From Dipteronia dyeriana (taxonomy: Eukaryota; Streptophyta; Magnoliopsida; Sapindales; Sapindaceae): a DNA stretch of 64,000 nt. The stretch is from contig CM065297.1 of NCBI GenBank assembly GCA_032871835.1, positions 66,823,253 to 66,887,252 of the forward strand, in the 5' to 3' direction. The notes under the pieces were generated by a model that was given only the letters and a program-made list of their open reading frames with translations, searched no databases and had not been told where the DNA came from. The position numbers were made by a program, and so were the translations under genes. Of the stretch, positions 21,788-34,207 are shown piece by piece (the first letter of the stretch is position 1; every line of letters starts with the position of its first letter).

Positions 21788-24454
21788 TTCTGTCATTAGA
21801 GAATTGTGGATCCAAAAAAGATATTTCTAAACAGTTCATTTGAAATGTGCTCTATAGTTATGAAAACTAGCAAACTGGCAAGCGAGGGTTTACCGACTGT
21901 TTCCAGTTCTAGCTATTACATCAACACACCGAGCGAACTCGTGTGTTGTACGTGCGGAAAAGTGAATGATAATATAACTAAATAAATTACAAAAATAATA
22001 TATCCAATGATAGATGAAATGGAGAGATGCATATAATATGGTTACACTAGGAAAATGACTCCCATGACAATCCACCTATTTAAGTGATAAACTCACATAG
22101 TCCCTCAAATGTAAAAGTTTGTGTTATAGGCTTGTGTCCCTTAAGTTGATATCTAATCTCTTTCGATATCTAATCTCTTTCAATGTCTTAGAGATCACAT
22201 CCATTAAGTGCCATGGAACGCAATAAAAGTGCCTTGTACACCACCCTGGCGATACTCTCACTTTCTGATCATGTACACAGGATGTTTAGTTAGGCATGTA
22301 ATACGCAACCGCGTGGGCAATACTATAGCCAATGAATCATCCACGAAGCTAACCAAATACGGGATGACAACCAAGTGAAATCATTAAGAATATGAGATAC
22401 CCATACAACACGTATGTTATACGCTCGTGTCCTCTTAACTAATCTCTACCCTCTCTCGAGCGCATAGAGATTGCATCCATGCATAAGAATGAATCCATTA
22501 TGGATGGTGGGGCACACATACAAGCCTAGCTCATCTATGGCTTACTAGTCAAATGTAGAGGATACCACACTGAGCATGCTAATGTGAACCATGCGATATA
22601 TTACACATAACCTAAATGTCATTCACAGGGTGGCTAACCGAGTGAAAGCTTTACGCACACTAAATATCCATATTACAACACAAACACAAGAGGAGTTCGG
22701 TTTATCTTACTTCTAAATCAAGAATTCGGTTTTATCAACATCCCTAGGATGGCATAAAATGGAGACAAGTTCACCAAACAACAATGTACAATAAGTTGAT
22801 TATTATTCATTAAGACCATTCAATGTTAGTTAAGGGTTCATCCTTTTGATTAACGAAATCACCAAAATCAAATAATCACTCAACCCAAGCCATAGGAGAG
22901 CAATTGTGCCTTAATACAAAGACACATTAAGCACAAGAGTATTGAACAAAGCTTAGTTTAGCATATACATACATCAACTTAGCCTTTCTAACTCTTTAGA
23001 GCTAAATCTCTAGCACTTAAGTCATTCAAAGTATGGTATTTGGCTCATCAACCAACATATGAAAAAACATGGGAGGCTAAATTACACTACTCATACTCTA
23101 AATTACTTTACTCCTAATCCCAATTATGCATACATGTCAATTTTGGCCCTCAACACATGAATTTCATATCGAGAGATTTTATCATGCATAAACAAAGAGT
23201 AGAATAGAACCAAAATGAATTTAAGAATAATCATACACATATTTCATAAGTGTTGGTTTACAAAATTCCTAAATTGGTGATTACATCAAAGAACAAGTTA
23301 TACTAAAAGAAATGAGTTTAAAGGAGTTAACCCTTGAAGAAAATTCTTTCGAACTCTCCTTGTTTTCCTAGCTCGAAATCAGTCCTAAGACCACTCTTTT
23401 CATCTTGTAAACTACTCTAAGATGGTGGTAGATGTCTAAAATGGTGTGGTGGAGGTGTATGGTTAGCTCTCTTAGAGGAAAACTCTCTATGGGAGCTAGT
23501 TCTGTCTTTTTTATGTGGGAAAAATGAAGAAAGTAGAAGAAGACGGAAGAGAGAAGAGAGGTTTAGGCATGAGAGAAGGAGAGTGAATGAGTGAATGTGT
23601 GTTTTCATTTTTAATTGAGTGGGGTGTGTAAAAAATGTATGTGTGGAGATTGGTGGGAGGTAGAGAGTGGGTTGGCTAGCATCATAGAAAAATGGGAGAA
23701 AATGGGGTGTTTATAGATTATGGAAGTTAGGGTATGAAAATGGGGTGAAAAGGATAAGATTGCCCTTTAAATAGTAGATGAACTTGGCTGAAAACAAGTT
23801 TGTCTGTGGAAGGGTCCGTCCATTCTTTATGAGGAGACTTTTCCCACTAAAGAGCTGCCATCATTTTCACTGGAGACTCCGTCTGGTCCTCCTATGGAGC
23901 TTCCCATGGAGGGCAGTTCTCAGCTTTGTGCATCATTACAAAAACAACCATAACTTCCTCCAGAAGCCTCGGAATCATGATCTGTAAAAAGCACTGGAAA
24001 GTAGTCATCTGGGGATTTAAAAAAAATGGTAAATGACAATGTAGTTTGATCAAAGGAGAGAGATATGACCTTCTGAAGTTCTTGACCAATTCCAATTTCT
24101 AATCTTCTAACCTCCCAAACTCTTCAATTAAGCTCAAATACCTTTTGTAGGGAACATATACCTACACAGGGCTCGAAAACAGAATAAATAACAAAATATG
24201 ATTGAAAATAAGACATATGAAAGGAAAAAAGGGACCTCAAAAGGTATATAAATTGGTACGATCATATCTTAACCTGAGTTGAGAGACGGTATGCATACTC
24301 AACCCAAGGGATTTTTTAATCTAAGTCTTAAAACAATGAATCAAGATTTTTTACTCCTACTTAATGAAAAGAGATGCTAAATACATTTAAACCAATGAAC
24401 GAAACAAATATACCTAATATTAGATAAGTGTGGAGAGCACAAAATTCATGGCAA
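21788..24454 (-). other. Unclassified LTR-like sequence, minus orientation
   Basis: There is no protein-coding gene. A TATA box on the minus strand at 23716-23710 is followed by a C/T-rich leader-like stretch (23610-23400). Further upstream in that orientation is CATTACAAAAACAACCATAA on the plus strand, of a kind common in plant gypsy LTRs. Two degenerate related blocks lie at about 22120-22320 and 22410-22620. This suggests a diverged LTR, but no boundary, partner copy or primer site was found. Confidence 0.35.
23710..23716 (-). promoter_or_regulatory. TATA-like box
   Basis: CTATAAACACC on the minus strand heads a stretch with a plant-leader-like C/T-rich composition. It may be the promoter of the surrounding LTR-like sequence. 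Confidence 0.35.
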
Positions 24455-24679
24455 ATTACATTATGTGCTTATTGTCTATTTCTAGTTTTCATAGAATATG
24501 TTGATCATCAGGTTCTATGTTGCATGCTTGTTTGCACATTGCATTTGTTGATCACACTTAAAAAGTCTTTATAAAGTCATTAAGTTTTTGTTAGGATCGG
24601 GAGGATCCAGATAATCAAGAAAGGAAGACTTAGCTAAGATTAGGAGGATCTGGATAGTTAAGCAAGAAGTCTTGGCTAG
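24455..24679 (+). repeat. SIRE-like LTR (S2, copy 2), segment 1
   Basis: Matches 10287-10511 of S2 copy 1 and stops at GGCTAG, where a solo S1 LTR is inserted. The last five bases (GCTAG) are one side of that insertion's target duplication. Confidence 0.75.
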
Positions 24680-25310
24680 TGTAAGAACCTCATTTTTATG
24701 ATTGGCTTATTTCATGACAAAACATATTGGGGATGTTTTTGAATGAGTAGCTCAAGCTTTTGATGGCAAGCTTCTAAGGATCCCAAAGAACTTCAAGAGA
24801 GGTAGTTCACTTGCTGTTAACTCCTGAAGAGATGTAGTTGCACACACTTACTTGCATGTATTGTATTCTTATGTGTACATGTAATTAAATGATGCATTTT
24901 ATGCCATTCATCACACTCCACACTTGCTCATTTTGCACATTGAATAGTGTGATGAGTTTGCTTAGAAAAGAGGATTTCCTCTTCACTGCAGTGCAGGTTG
25001 CTGGTTATGCATCTGTCTCCGCTGTGGTGCCAACAATGGTTGATTCCAGTAGTGGCATGTTTCAGAGACCACATTCTGTGCACTTGTTTGCACAACGGTC
25101 CCTACAGTCGTACACTCCAAAAGAGCTCATGTTGCTTGTGCCGCGGTCTGTGCTCCTATATGCCAAGCGATCCCAGCTGCGGTGTTAACCCAAGGGTGCA
25201 CTACTGCATGCACCGCAGTCTAGACACTTACCTAGATCGTGGTTTGGTCAGCGGCTTTGATGAGATTTTGTTGCCCAAGTTCATAATGACGCTGTTTTGG
25301 TCTAGGGCTG

Positions 25311-25369
<59 letters not shown>

Positions 25370-25374
25370 TGTGT
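25311..25374. repeat. (AT)n(GT)n microsatellite
   Basis: An AT dinucleotide run passes into a long GT run inside the solo LTR. The other S1 copies have (AT)n at the equivalent place. Confidence 0.95.
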
Positions 25375-26375
25375 TCTCTTCTCTTTTTTGCCTCTTAAGA
25401 GCTTAAAAAATCTTTTTAAGAGAGAATTTAAAACTCCAAGAGAGAAAAAGCTACAAGATAGTTTCTGACTCTCTAAAACCCAAACCCTTGAGCATCCTCT
25501 CATCATAGGTCTTCATCAATCTTGACTTGGTAAGTAGAACAAACATTATCTTTTATTGATTATTCTGTCTGCTCAAGATTTAGTCTTATTGCATATTAGT
25601 TGCAAGTACTCATGCTTTAATTGCATATTCACATGGGTTATGAAATGATTGGGTTTTATATTGTGATAGCTTGCATTTATGACATATTTACCCCCAAGCT
25701 AAATCTTTATGCTTTGCAACTCGACATTGTTGATTAGCACGCATTGATTGCATTTTGTGATTGCATTATTGTCCTTGCCATGATTAATGACAACTTGTGT
25801 TGATATGGCCTTGTTTGATAACTAGATTTTAGACTTGCATATCTATGTCTAGTTATGCATTTGTGAGCATTCATATAGACTTTGATATCTAGGATTTGTA
25901 CTTTGTGACATCATTTAATCCCTAGATAAGCATTTAGTGTTGCATAGCATTAATTGCATTTAGAATATTTCATATATTCATATAGGTTGTTGATCTCTTC
26001 TCGAGAGTTAAGTCTTGTGACTATAAGGTGTAGTGCACAAGTAAGTGAAGTCTTGCAACCTAGGTGTGGTTGGTAAGTGTCGATCAAGAATCACTATAAA
26101 GGCCTATTGGGCAGTAGTGGTGGGTTAGTAACCGAGAATGGTGTGACTAGAGGTCAGCCTAGGTTGTTAACATCAAAAAAATAGTGGATTTGAGGATTAG
26201 AGTGGCTAAGAGGTTTGTCCATGGTTTTTACCTTGTTGAAGGGCTTCCACGTAAAAATCGGGGGTTAATTATATTCTGCACTTTACACTTGATTTTGTTG
26301 TTTGTTTTATGCAGTGGATTTTTAATATTGACTAATCAAAAAAAGTTGGTAATTAACTTGATTAAAACCTATTCA

Positions 26376-26398
26376 CCCCCCCCCCCCCCCCCCCCCCC
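26376..26398. repeat. Run of 23 cytosines
   Basis: This pure C tract expands the short C run of the phrase CCTATTCACCCCC found in the other copies of this LTR type. Confidence 0.95.
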
Positions 26399-26440
26399 TC
26401 CGTCTAGGTTAATTAGATGCACATCTTAGTTTTATTTTCA

Positions 26441-26685
26441 GCTAGGGTCGGGAGGATCGGGATAGTCATGCATGAAATATTCCTAGAGGCATGAGAGTAA
26501 CATCTCGTATAGAAAGTAATCAAAATGTTTCACTACGCCCGATGGAAGAATAAAAGGGATATCTTAGAGAGTGTATCATTGGATTGATCACTTTTGAGGG
26601 TGTACTTTTTTTTCCTCATAGTGGAATATGGTTTTCCGGTGTTTGTGGAATCTACCCGTGGATGTTTCGCCTTCGGAGGTCTTAC
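26441..26685 (+). repeat. SIRE-like LTR (S2, copy 2), segment 2
   Basis: Continues the match to S2 copy 1 (GGATATCTTAGAGAGTGTAT) up to CTTCGGAGGTCTTAC, where Copia-B is inserted. Its last five bases are the left target duplication of Copia-B. Confidence 0.8.
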
Positions 26686-28169
26686 TGTTGGGGTTTATGC
26701 CCTAAGCATGTAATTTGTAAATGAGTTTATAAAGTAAATAAAAAGAAAGGTTCAATTCATTTTTGTAATGTTATTTATTTTATAAACTTGTGCACATATA
26801 TTTAACATCCAAGATTGCCGGATGTAATCTCAAACTGTGTATATGAGTGTCATATACGGATGGATACATTAAGAGACGTACAATCTAAAGAGTCCATAGA
26901 TAGCAACTAAAGCTGGGTACTTTATTTGTGGTTAATATATAGCTACGGTCCATTCCGTAATGTACAATGATTCTATCCTGAATCATTCATATAAGATATG
27001 GGAATTGAGGCACCTTGAATGATGTGATCATATAAGAATGGGACATGATCTATTTGAATCTCTCACCAAGATTCGTTTACCGATGAGATTCATATATATC
27101 AACTAATGATGGCTATATGCGGCTAATCTTAATCATGAGTGTCTTATCGACTCCTTCAGGTTAGATCGTGGTCGTTGATATACCATGGGTGAGGTCAGAT
27201 GCTGTTCCCGATCAATATGCATCATATGTTGGGATTGAGGTTTGGCTTGTGGCTGGGAAGGTTTGTACACAATAGTGGAATCCACTCCTTCTTGTGAGAA
27301 GTAGATGGTAGTTCCCTTAAGGGTTGATTCGGGGCTTGGACAATAAGAGCGTTCTCCTAATTCTGTAAGGAAATAGGATTTATTTTCCATTAGAGAATCA
27401 ACGGTACTTAAAGGATATATGTAAATAGAGGGGTATAACGGACACTATGACCCAGCTCTAATTATGAACTACTGTGGAGGATCATACCATGAGTAATAGC
27501 TATATCGATGGACACCGAGTTGTATCGGTCTGTGTAAAAGCTTCTACAGTTGAGAGAGTGCAGCTTTGGATTTTTAGTGGAATAACATTGAAGTTAATAA
27601 TTAAGGAATATAAATTAAAGAGTTTAATTAATGATTCCGATGATTATTGGAGCTCAAAATACTATGGGTTCATTAGGTCCCCTTGCTAACCTGATCCATT
27701 TAGGTAACAAGGGTCACAGTTAATTAATTGGATTGTCCAATTAATTGTGTTACAAAAGTGACACGTATATATTCGAGAATTAATTGAATAATGAGAGTAT
27801 TTAATTAATGAATGTTAATAGTTAAATTAATTAAGTAATTAGATTATTTAATTATATTAATAATTATGAATTATTAATTAACTATTAATTGGAGGATATT
27901 AGTTGATATATGGATTTAGGTGAAGATAAAATAATAGGATTATTTTATTTTTAGTAAATAATTTATCTAAGTATTTGAATTTAAGCTTAAATTTAAAATA
28001 CTTATTTTCACTTTTAATATATTAGATATATTTGAAAAGGATAATTGAAAGATATATATCAATTAATAACACAAGAGATTGCACTGGATGCAAATTGGTG
28101 TGTGCACATGAAACATAAGTCAAAAGAAGAATTTGCATAGAATGCAAATACTTGATACACACATAATAT

Positions 28170-28211
<42 letters not shown>

Positions 28212-28403
28212 AGTGCAGGCATTATTTTTTTTTTTTGAGTTTGAGAAAAAAGGTTGATTTTTTTGTGTACCTACTACACATGCAAAAAGATAAGATTTTT
28301 TTTTTTTTGCATCAGATGAAATGTTTTTGGTGTACGTGAAAGAGAGAGTTCAAGAAAAACAAAAGTTGTTTTTGATTTTGCATGTAATTGGCACAGTGAC
28401 ACG

Positions 28404-28445
<42 letters not shown>

Positions 28446-28804
28446 TCACATTTTGTGTTTTTGAAACACATAGAAGAAAGAGTTTCTTCAGTTCTCTCTA
28501 CATCCTCCATTCAAGTTCCTGATACCGTGACTCGTCCACAAGCAGTTACCAGTCCCGGGAGACAGCGAGGAAGATAAAGTGGTTTAGACAAGAGCATATC
28601 GTAAAGTGAAGAAGCCTCCAAACATTGGTAAGACTTTTTTCTTCTTATTATATCAATTTCAATTTCCTGTGTTTACATATTGTATGTATTAGTTCCGAAA
28701 AATAATTACGATCCCAAGTTCACTGGTCCCAGATACAGATTATGATCTGTGTAAAAATTTTAAAACCTAGTTCCGCTGCATAAACGGTGAACGGGGTTCC
28801 AACA
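26686..28804 (+). repeat. 5' LTR of Copia-B
   Basis: 2119 bases from TGTTGGGGTTTATG to GGGTTCCAACA. It carries two long (AT)n runs near 28167-28205 and 28408-28441. A donor-like GGTAAG follows CCTCCAAACATTG at 28628. Confidence 0.95.
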
Positions 28805-28806
28805 AT

Positions 28807-28819
28807 TGGTATCAGAGCC
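28807..28819 (+). other. Primer binding site of Copia-B (initiator-Met tRNA)
   Basis: TGGTATCAGAGCC lies two bases after the LTR, identical to Copia-A. Confidence 0.93.
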
Positions 28820-30360
28820 AATTTATTTTTCAGAACATGAAATTGTTTTCAATGCTCCTGTATGTATGAAAGTGTAGGCACGATTTAAATTGTCTGTATG
28901 TTGTTTTTGTATGTATGTTATTTTTTTAAAATTTATAAAAACATGATTGATCGTTAATTATATGTTACGGTGGATTTAGGGTTTATGGGTTGTATTATTA
29001 TTTTTTGTTTATATTTTTTTTTACTGTTATTGTATTGTAAAAAAAAATGTAACCTATATTGAAGACCTGGAAAAATCGCGAAGAAGGATTCATGAGATGA
29101 ATCGGAGTGACCTGAAAAGACTGGAAGACTCGAAAATTACAAGAAGACCAAGGAATGCCTTGGAGGTATTTTTGTAATTTTAGATTTCAATTTTTTTTAG
29201 GTTAAATAATCCATAGTACTCGGTCAATTCATGTATGCTTTATATTATGTGATGATAAAAGCATTGTCATGCATACGTATGTCATTTAGATTAGATGTGG
29301 CCACACAAATATATTTGATATGTCATACATTAATCATAGCCTGATATTTAATGTATTTTTTAATGTGATTAAAATGGGCAATATACATAATTGGCTATGA
29401 ATAATAAGATTAGTTTTTAATGATTAGAAAACTTGGTAATTCTCATTAATAATAATCTATTTATTAAAGAGTTTAACAAGTTAGATTAATAGAGTCGTTT
29501 ATTGTAATTAGGATTAATATGATTAATTACCTAATAATAAATGAACCGAATAAAGTGTTTGAGTTTTAATAGTTAAAACTTGGTAAACACTAACATAATA
29601 ATCTGACCTTAGTAAATAGTTTACAAAAGTTTAGATTATTCACTAATAGATTAGATTTTTATTTGTTAAAAATCATTAATAATTTATTAATTAAGTAGAA
29701 TTTGTTTCTAATTAGTTAATGCGCTAGATAACTTGATTAAAGTTAGTTGTTTAATCCTGTAGGGTCTAGGTGCATTAACGGTTAAAGAAAACCCTAATTT
29801 TAAAATAGTGAGTGGGAGAGGGATATATGACATATATATCCCGCGGTCTCAATGATTAGTTCAACACTGTGAGATCCGAGTAGGGTCTCGTGACGGCTTT
29901 GCTTTCGTCCTCCCTAAGAAGGGTTTCCACAAAAGTCAATACCAAGGTTGACTTCCTAACGGATAGGATTTCTGAGGGTATTTCGAGATTGACCGACCCT
30001 AAGGCGGCAATTCTCGAGTTAAGCTCGTGAGATCTGAAATGGTGGGTTACACTCACCAAGGTTTTGATTAAGTTTGTTAATTTAAAACCTGACTGAATGA
30101 ACAGTGGTTAAGTGATATGGAATAAGAGTTATTCTAGAATATCATTTGATTGAGAATGTCTCGGTCCAACGTGCAAAGACTTGACCAACCCTAAGGCAGC
30201 ACTTCTTTGTGGTATGTTGGATTGTCATGGTATAGTAACTAGTTTTAGCGTAGTTCTAGTTCAGTAAGCATGTTCATGCATCATGTTTAAATTTATACCA
30301 AAGCACTCACACTTGTTTTAAATAAATGACAGAATGAATGTTTTATTTATTTCGGCAACA
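28820..30360 (+). other. Untranslated leader of Copia-B
   Basis: No coding frame. It aligns with the Copia-A leader over nearly its whole length. The CGACCCTAAGGCGG motif lies within 29991-30014 and a decayed copy (CAACCCTAAGGCAG) within 30183-30206. At the end, the acceptor-like CAG of Copia-A is CGG here. Confidence 0.7.
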
Positions 30361-33300
30361 ATGTCTTCTGCATTACTTCAAATTCTTACAAATGACAAGT
30401 TAACTGGTGATAACTACACTAAGTGGAAACTTAACATTAATGCAATATTGGTCACCAAAGACCTCAAGTTTGTGCTTATGGAGCAATGTCCTCCAGTGTC
30501 TGTTGCCAATGCCACACAAACTGTTCATGAGACATACCAGTGATGGGTCTCATCTAATGAGAATACCCGAACATATCTGTTGGCTTCAATGACAGACGTA
30601 TTTGTCACAAAGCACGAAGCAATGACTTCAACATTCGAAATCATGGAGTCATTGCAACCTATGTTTGGGCAGCCCTCAGAGCAAAAGCAACACGAAGTTG
30701 TTCATTCCGCTATGCTCGCTCGTATGAGGATGGTACGTTAGTTCGGGAACATGTCTTGAACATGATGTCCTACTTCAACATGGCAAAAGTCAATGGCGGG
30801 GCCATTGACGAACCCAGTCAAGTTATCATCATACTGACGACTCTTCCGAAGAGTTTTGATCAGTTTAAGAGTAACTATGAGATGAACAAATTAAGGTTCA
30901 GTCTCACACAATTGCTAAATGAGATGAACAAATTAAGTCCTTAACTAAGGTCTGCAAGGGCAAAACCAGTGAGGTAAATATTGTTGAACCATCTTCCTCC
31001 AATAATAAAAAGAGGGAGAGGTCTACTGGGAAAGCGAAGGGTAAGCCCAAACCCAAGAAAGCCCAAAACAAGAAGAAGTCTAAGCAAAGTAAATATGATT
31101 TACTTATTCTTGAGTCGTGTTTAGTGGAAGATGATTCTTCACTCTGAATAGTTGATTATAGGGCCACTAACCATGTTTGTTCTTCTTTACAATGGACTGA
31201 TTCTTAGACACAACTAGAGGAGCAAGGCTTCTCAGTCAAGGGATGTCGTGTCGGCACGAGCATTATGCGTAATTAGATTACGTTTCTGTAATAATTATAT
31301 ATTGTTGGACAATGTATTTTATATTCTTGGATTTACACGGAATTTGATTTCCGTTTCTAAGTTGTTAGAACAAAAATATTCTGCTTCTTTTAATAATAAG
31401 TCTGTTATTATTGGAAAGAATGGTCTGAATATTCGTTCAGGAATTAATGAAAACAATTTGTATGTGTTAAGACCGTTAATACATACTACACCGCTCAACA
31501 CCGAAATGTTTAAGGTTGAAAAACAAAAAACTAAACGACATAAGATTTCTCAAAATAATGACACGTATCTCTGGCATCTAAGGCTTGGTCATATCAACCT
31601 TGACCGGATAAACAGACTAGTAAAAAGCGGACCTTTAAGTGAGTTAAAGGTTGGCACCTTACCTGTCTACGAATCTTGTCTGGAAGGTAAGATGACTAAG
31701 AGACATTTTATGGAAACACGGCTTAGAGCTAAAGAACCACTAGAGCTTATACATACAGATGTCTGCGGTCTGGTGAATGTTAAAGCTAGGGGTGGTTCTG
31801 AGTATTATGTCACCTTTATAGATGACTACTCAAGATATAGATATGTCTACCTAATACAACGGAAGTCGAAAAAAACATTTGAAATGTTCAAAGAATTTTG
31901 AGCTGAAGTTGAGAATCAATTAGGTAGGACTATCAAGTCACTACAATCAGATCGTGGAGGTAAGTACATTGACCAAGAGTTTAAAGACTTCATGGTCGAG
32001 CATGGGATAGTTTCCCAACTCACAGCTCCAGGTACACCTCAGTAAAATGGTGTAGCAGAGAGGAGAAATACAACCCTAATAGAAATGCAGAGATTTATGA
32101 TTAGTTTCTCATCATTCCTTCTGGGGATATGCATTACAAACAGTGATATACATTTTGAATGTGGTGCCATCCAAATCTATTTCTAAGACTCCCCTAGAGT
32201 TGTGGAATGGTCATAAAGCTACTTTGCGACATTTCTGCATATAGGGGTGTCCAGCACACGTGCTAAAGATTAGAAGTGGAAAGCTAGACTCCAAGTCCGT
32301 GGTCTGCTTGTTTGTAGGATACTCCAAGGAGACCAGAGGTGCACACTTCTATAGTCCCAAAGATAACAAAGTATTTGTATCGATAAATGCAACATTTCTT
32401 GAGGATAATTATATTAGTTACCATAAACCTCATTCTAAGATTGTATTGAATGAGTTGGAGCTTGGTAAGACTAGTGCTTCATCAAAAAGAGTTGTTGATC
32501 CACAAACATCTGAGAGTCAGATGGTTCCTGATCAGGATACTCTACCACTTAGATGTAGTGAGAGGGTTATGAGACAACCTGAATTCTATTTAGGTATAGG
32601 TGAGGGACAAGGTGGTGTCTTTGCTGATAGTGTGGATGATCCTTTGACATTTAAGAATGTAATGGAAGATCTTGATAAAGAGGAATGACTTAAAGCCATG
32701 AATCTCAAAATGGAGTCCATGTACTTAAACTCAGTCTAAGATCTTGTAGACTTATAGGATGAGGTAAAACCCATAGGATGTAAGTAGATCTACAAGAGAA
32801 TGAGATAAGTAGATGGGAAGGTAGAGACCTTCAAAGCAAGGCTAGTGGCCAAGGGTTATACCCAGAAAGAGGGGGTCGATTATGAAGAGATCTTCTCGCT
32901 AGTAACTATGTTTATGTCTATAAGAATTCTCTTATCCATTGCGGCCAATTTATATTATGAAATTTGGCAAATGGATTTCAAGACTGCATTCTTAAATGGC
33001 ATTCTTAATGAAAGCATCTATATGATGCAACCAGAGGGATTCGTGTCTCCAGATCAAGAGCAAAAGGTTTGCAAGCTATAAAGGTCCATCTATGGACTTA
33101 AGCAAGCATCTAGATCCTGGAACATTAGGTTTGATGATGTGTTCAAAACCTATAGCTTTGAGCAGAACGTCGATGGGCATTGTGTCTACAAGCGCATCAT
33201 TGATAAGAAAGTAGTTTTCTTGGTCCTATACGTAGATGATATCCTACTCATTGGGAATGACGTGGGAGTGTTGTCTGATGTAAAGGGCTGGCTGGCTAGC

Positions 33301-34195
33301 AAATTATAAATGAAAGATTTGGGAGAGGCGAGTTATGTTCTAGGGATCCAACTTTTAAGTGATCGTAAGAACAAACTCATAGCACTGTCTCAGGCATCAT
33401 ATATCGATAAGATTCTTATGCGATTTTCGATGTAGAACTCTAAGAAAGGTAATTTACTTTCCAGGCACGGAGTTCACTTGTCTAAGGAACAGTGTCCTAA
33501 GACACCTCAAGAAGTTGAGGATATGAGACGTGTACCATATGCATCGGCAGTAGGTAGTCTCTTGCATGCTATGTTATGCACGAGACCGGACATCTGCCAT
33601 GCAGTGAGAGTAGTCAGCATATGCCAGTCCAACCCAGGATTGGATCATTAGGTTACTATCAAAACTATTCTCAAGTATCTTCAGAGAATGAGAAATTATA
33701 TGCTAGTGTATTCCGGAGAGGATTTGATCCTGTTAGGATACATGAATTCTGATTTTCAGTCTGACAGGGATTCTAGAAAATCCACGTCTGGATCAGTATT
33801 CACCCTAGGTGGTGGAGCCATTGTGTGGAGAAGTATAAAGCAATCTTGCATTGCTGACTTCACCATGGAAGCCGAATATGTAGCCACTTGTGAAGCTGCT
33901 AAAAAGGCTGTTTGGCTCTGTAAGTTTTTGAGTGATCTAGAAGTTTTTCCACACCTGGATAAGCCCATCACACTTTATTGTGATAAAAGTGGTGCTGTGG
34001 CTAATTCCAAAGAACCAATAAGCCACAAGAGAGGGAAGCATATAGAGAGAAAGTGTAGAGAGGAGATGTGATCGTCACCAAGATAGCTTCACAAGACAAT
34101 CATGTTGATCCATTTACGAAGACCTTATCGGCTAAAGTGTTTTCGGGTCACCTAGATGGTTTAGGGTTAGGAGACATGCCTCACATACTTTATTG
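30361..34195 (+). pseudogene. Copia-B gag-pol remnant
   Basis: Gag starts MSSALLQILTNDKLTGDNY at 30361 and stops in frame at 30541. Capsid coding continues beyond in shifted frames (ASQVIIILTTLPKSF-like at about 30820). The protease site is mutated to DYRA where Copia-A has DSGA, with a stop just before it. The longest open piece, 31248-31901, holds the pre-integrase block (YLWHLRLGHINLDRI) and the core start HTDVCG and FIDDYSRY. QSDRGG and NGVAERRN follow. RT keeps KTAFLNGILNESIYM and LYVDDILLIGND, and RNase H keeps DRDSRKSTSGSVF. The terminal frame (KIASQDNHVDPFTKTLSAK) runs past the polypurine tract into the LTR to 34259. Confidence 0.93.
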
Positions 34196-34207
34196 CAAGT
34201 GGGAGAT
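34196..34207 (+). other. Polypurine tract of Copia-B
   Basis: CAAGTGGGAGAT sits directly before the 3' LTR, the same as in Copia-A. Confidence 0.85.

Larger units (their letters stand above)
24680..26440 (+). repeat. Solo LTR, type S1, with target duplication
   Basis: TGTAAGAACCTC...ATTTTCA, 1761 bases, flanked by GCTAG on both sides (24675-24679 and 26441-26445). The S2 copy 1 sequence at about 10504-10520 runs straight through the site with a single GCTAG-like sequence. No internal retrotransposon sequence is present, so it is a recombined solo LTR. Its 3' part (AAAACCTATTCACC) resembles SIRE-type LTR ends. Confidence 0.9.

Noticed and set aside
24998..25506. Open frames across the (GT)n microsatellite on both strands
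   Set aside because: They lie inside a solo LTR and owe their length to the dinucleotide repeat.
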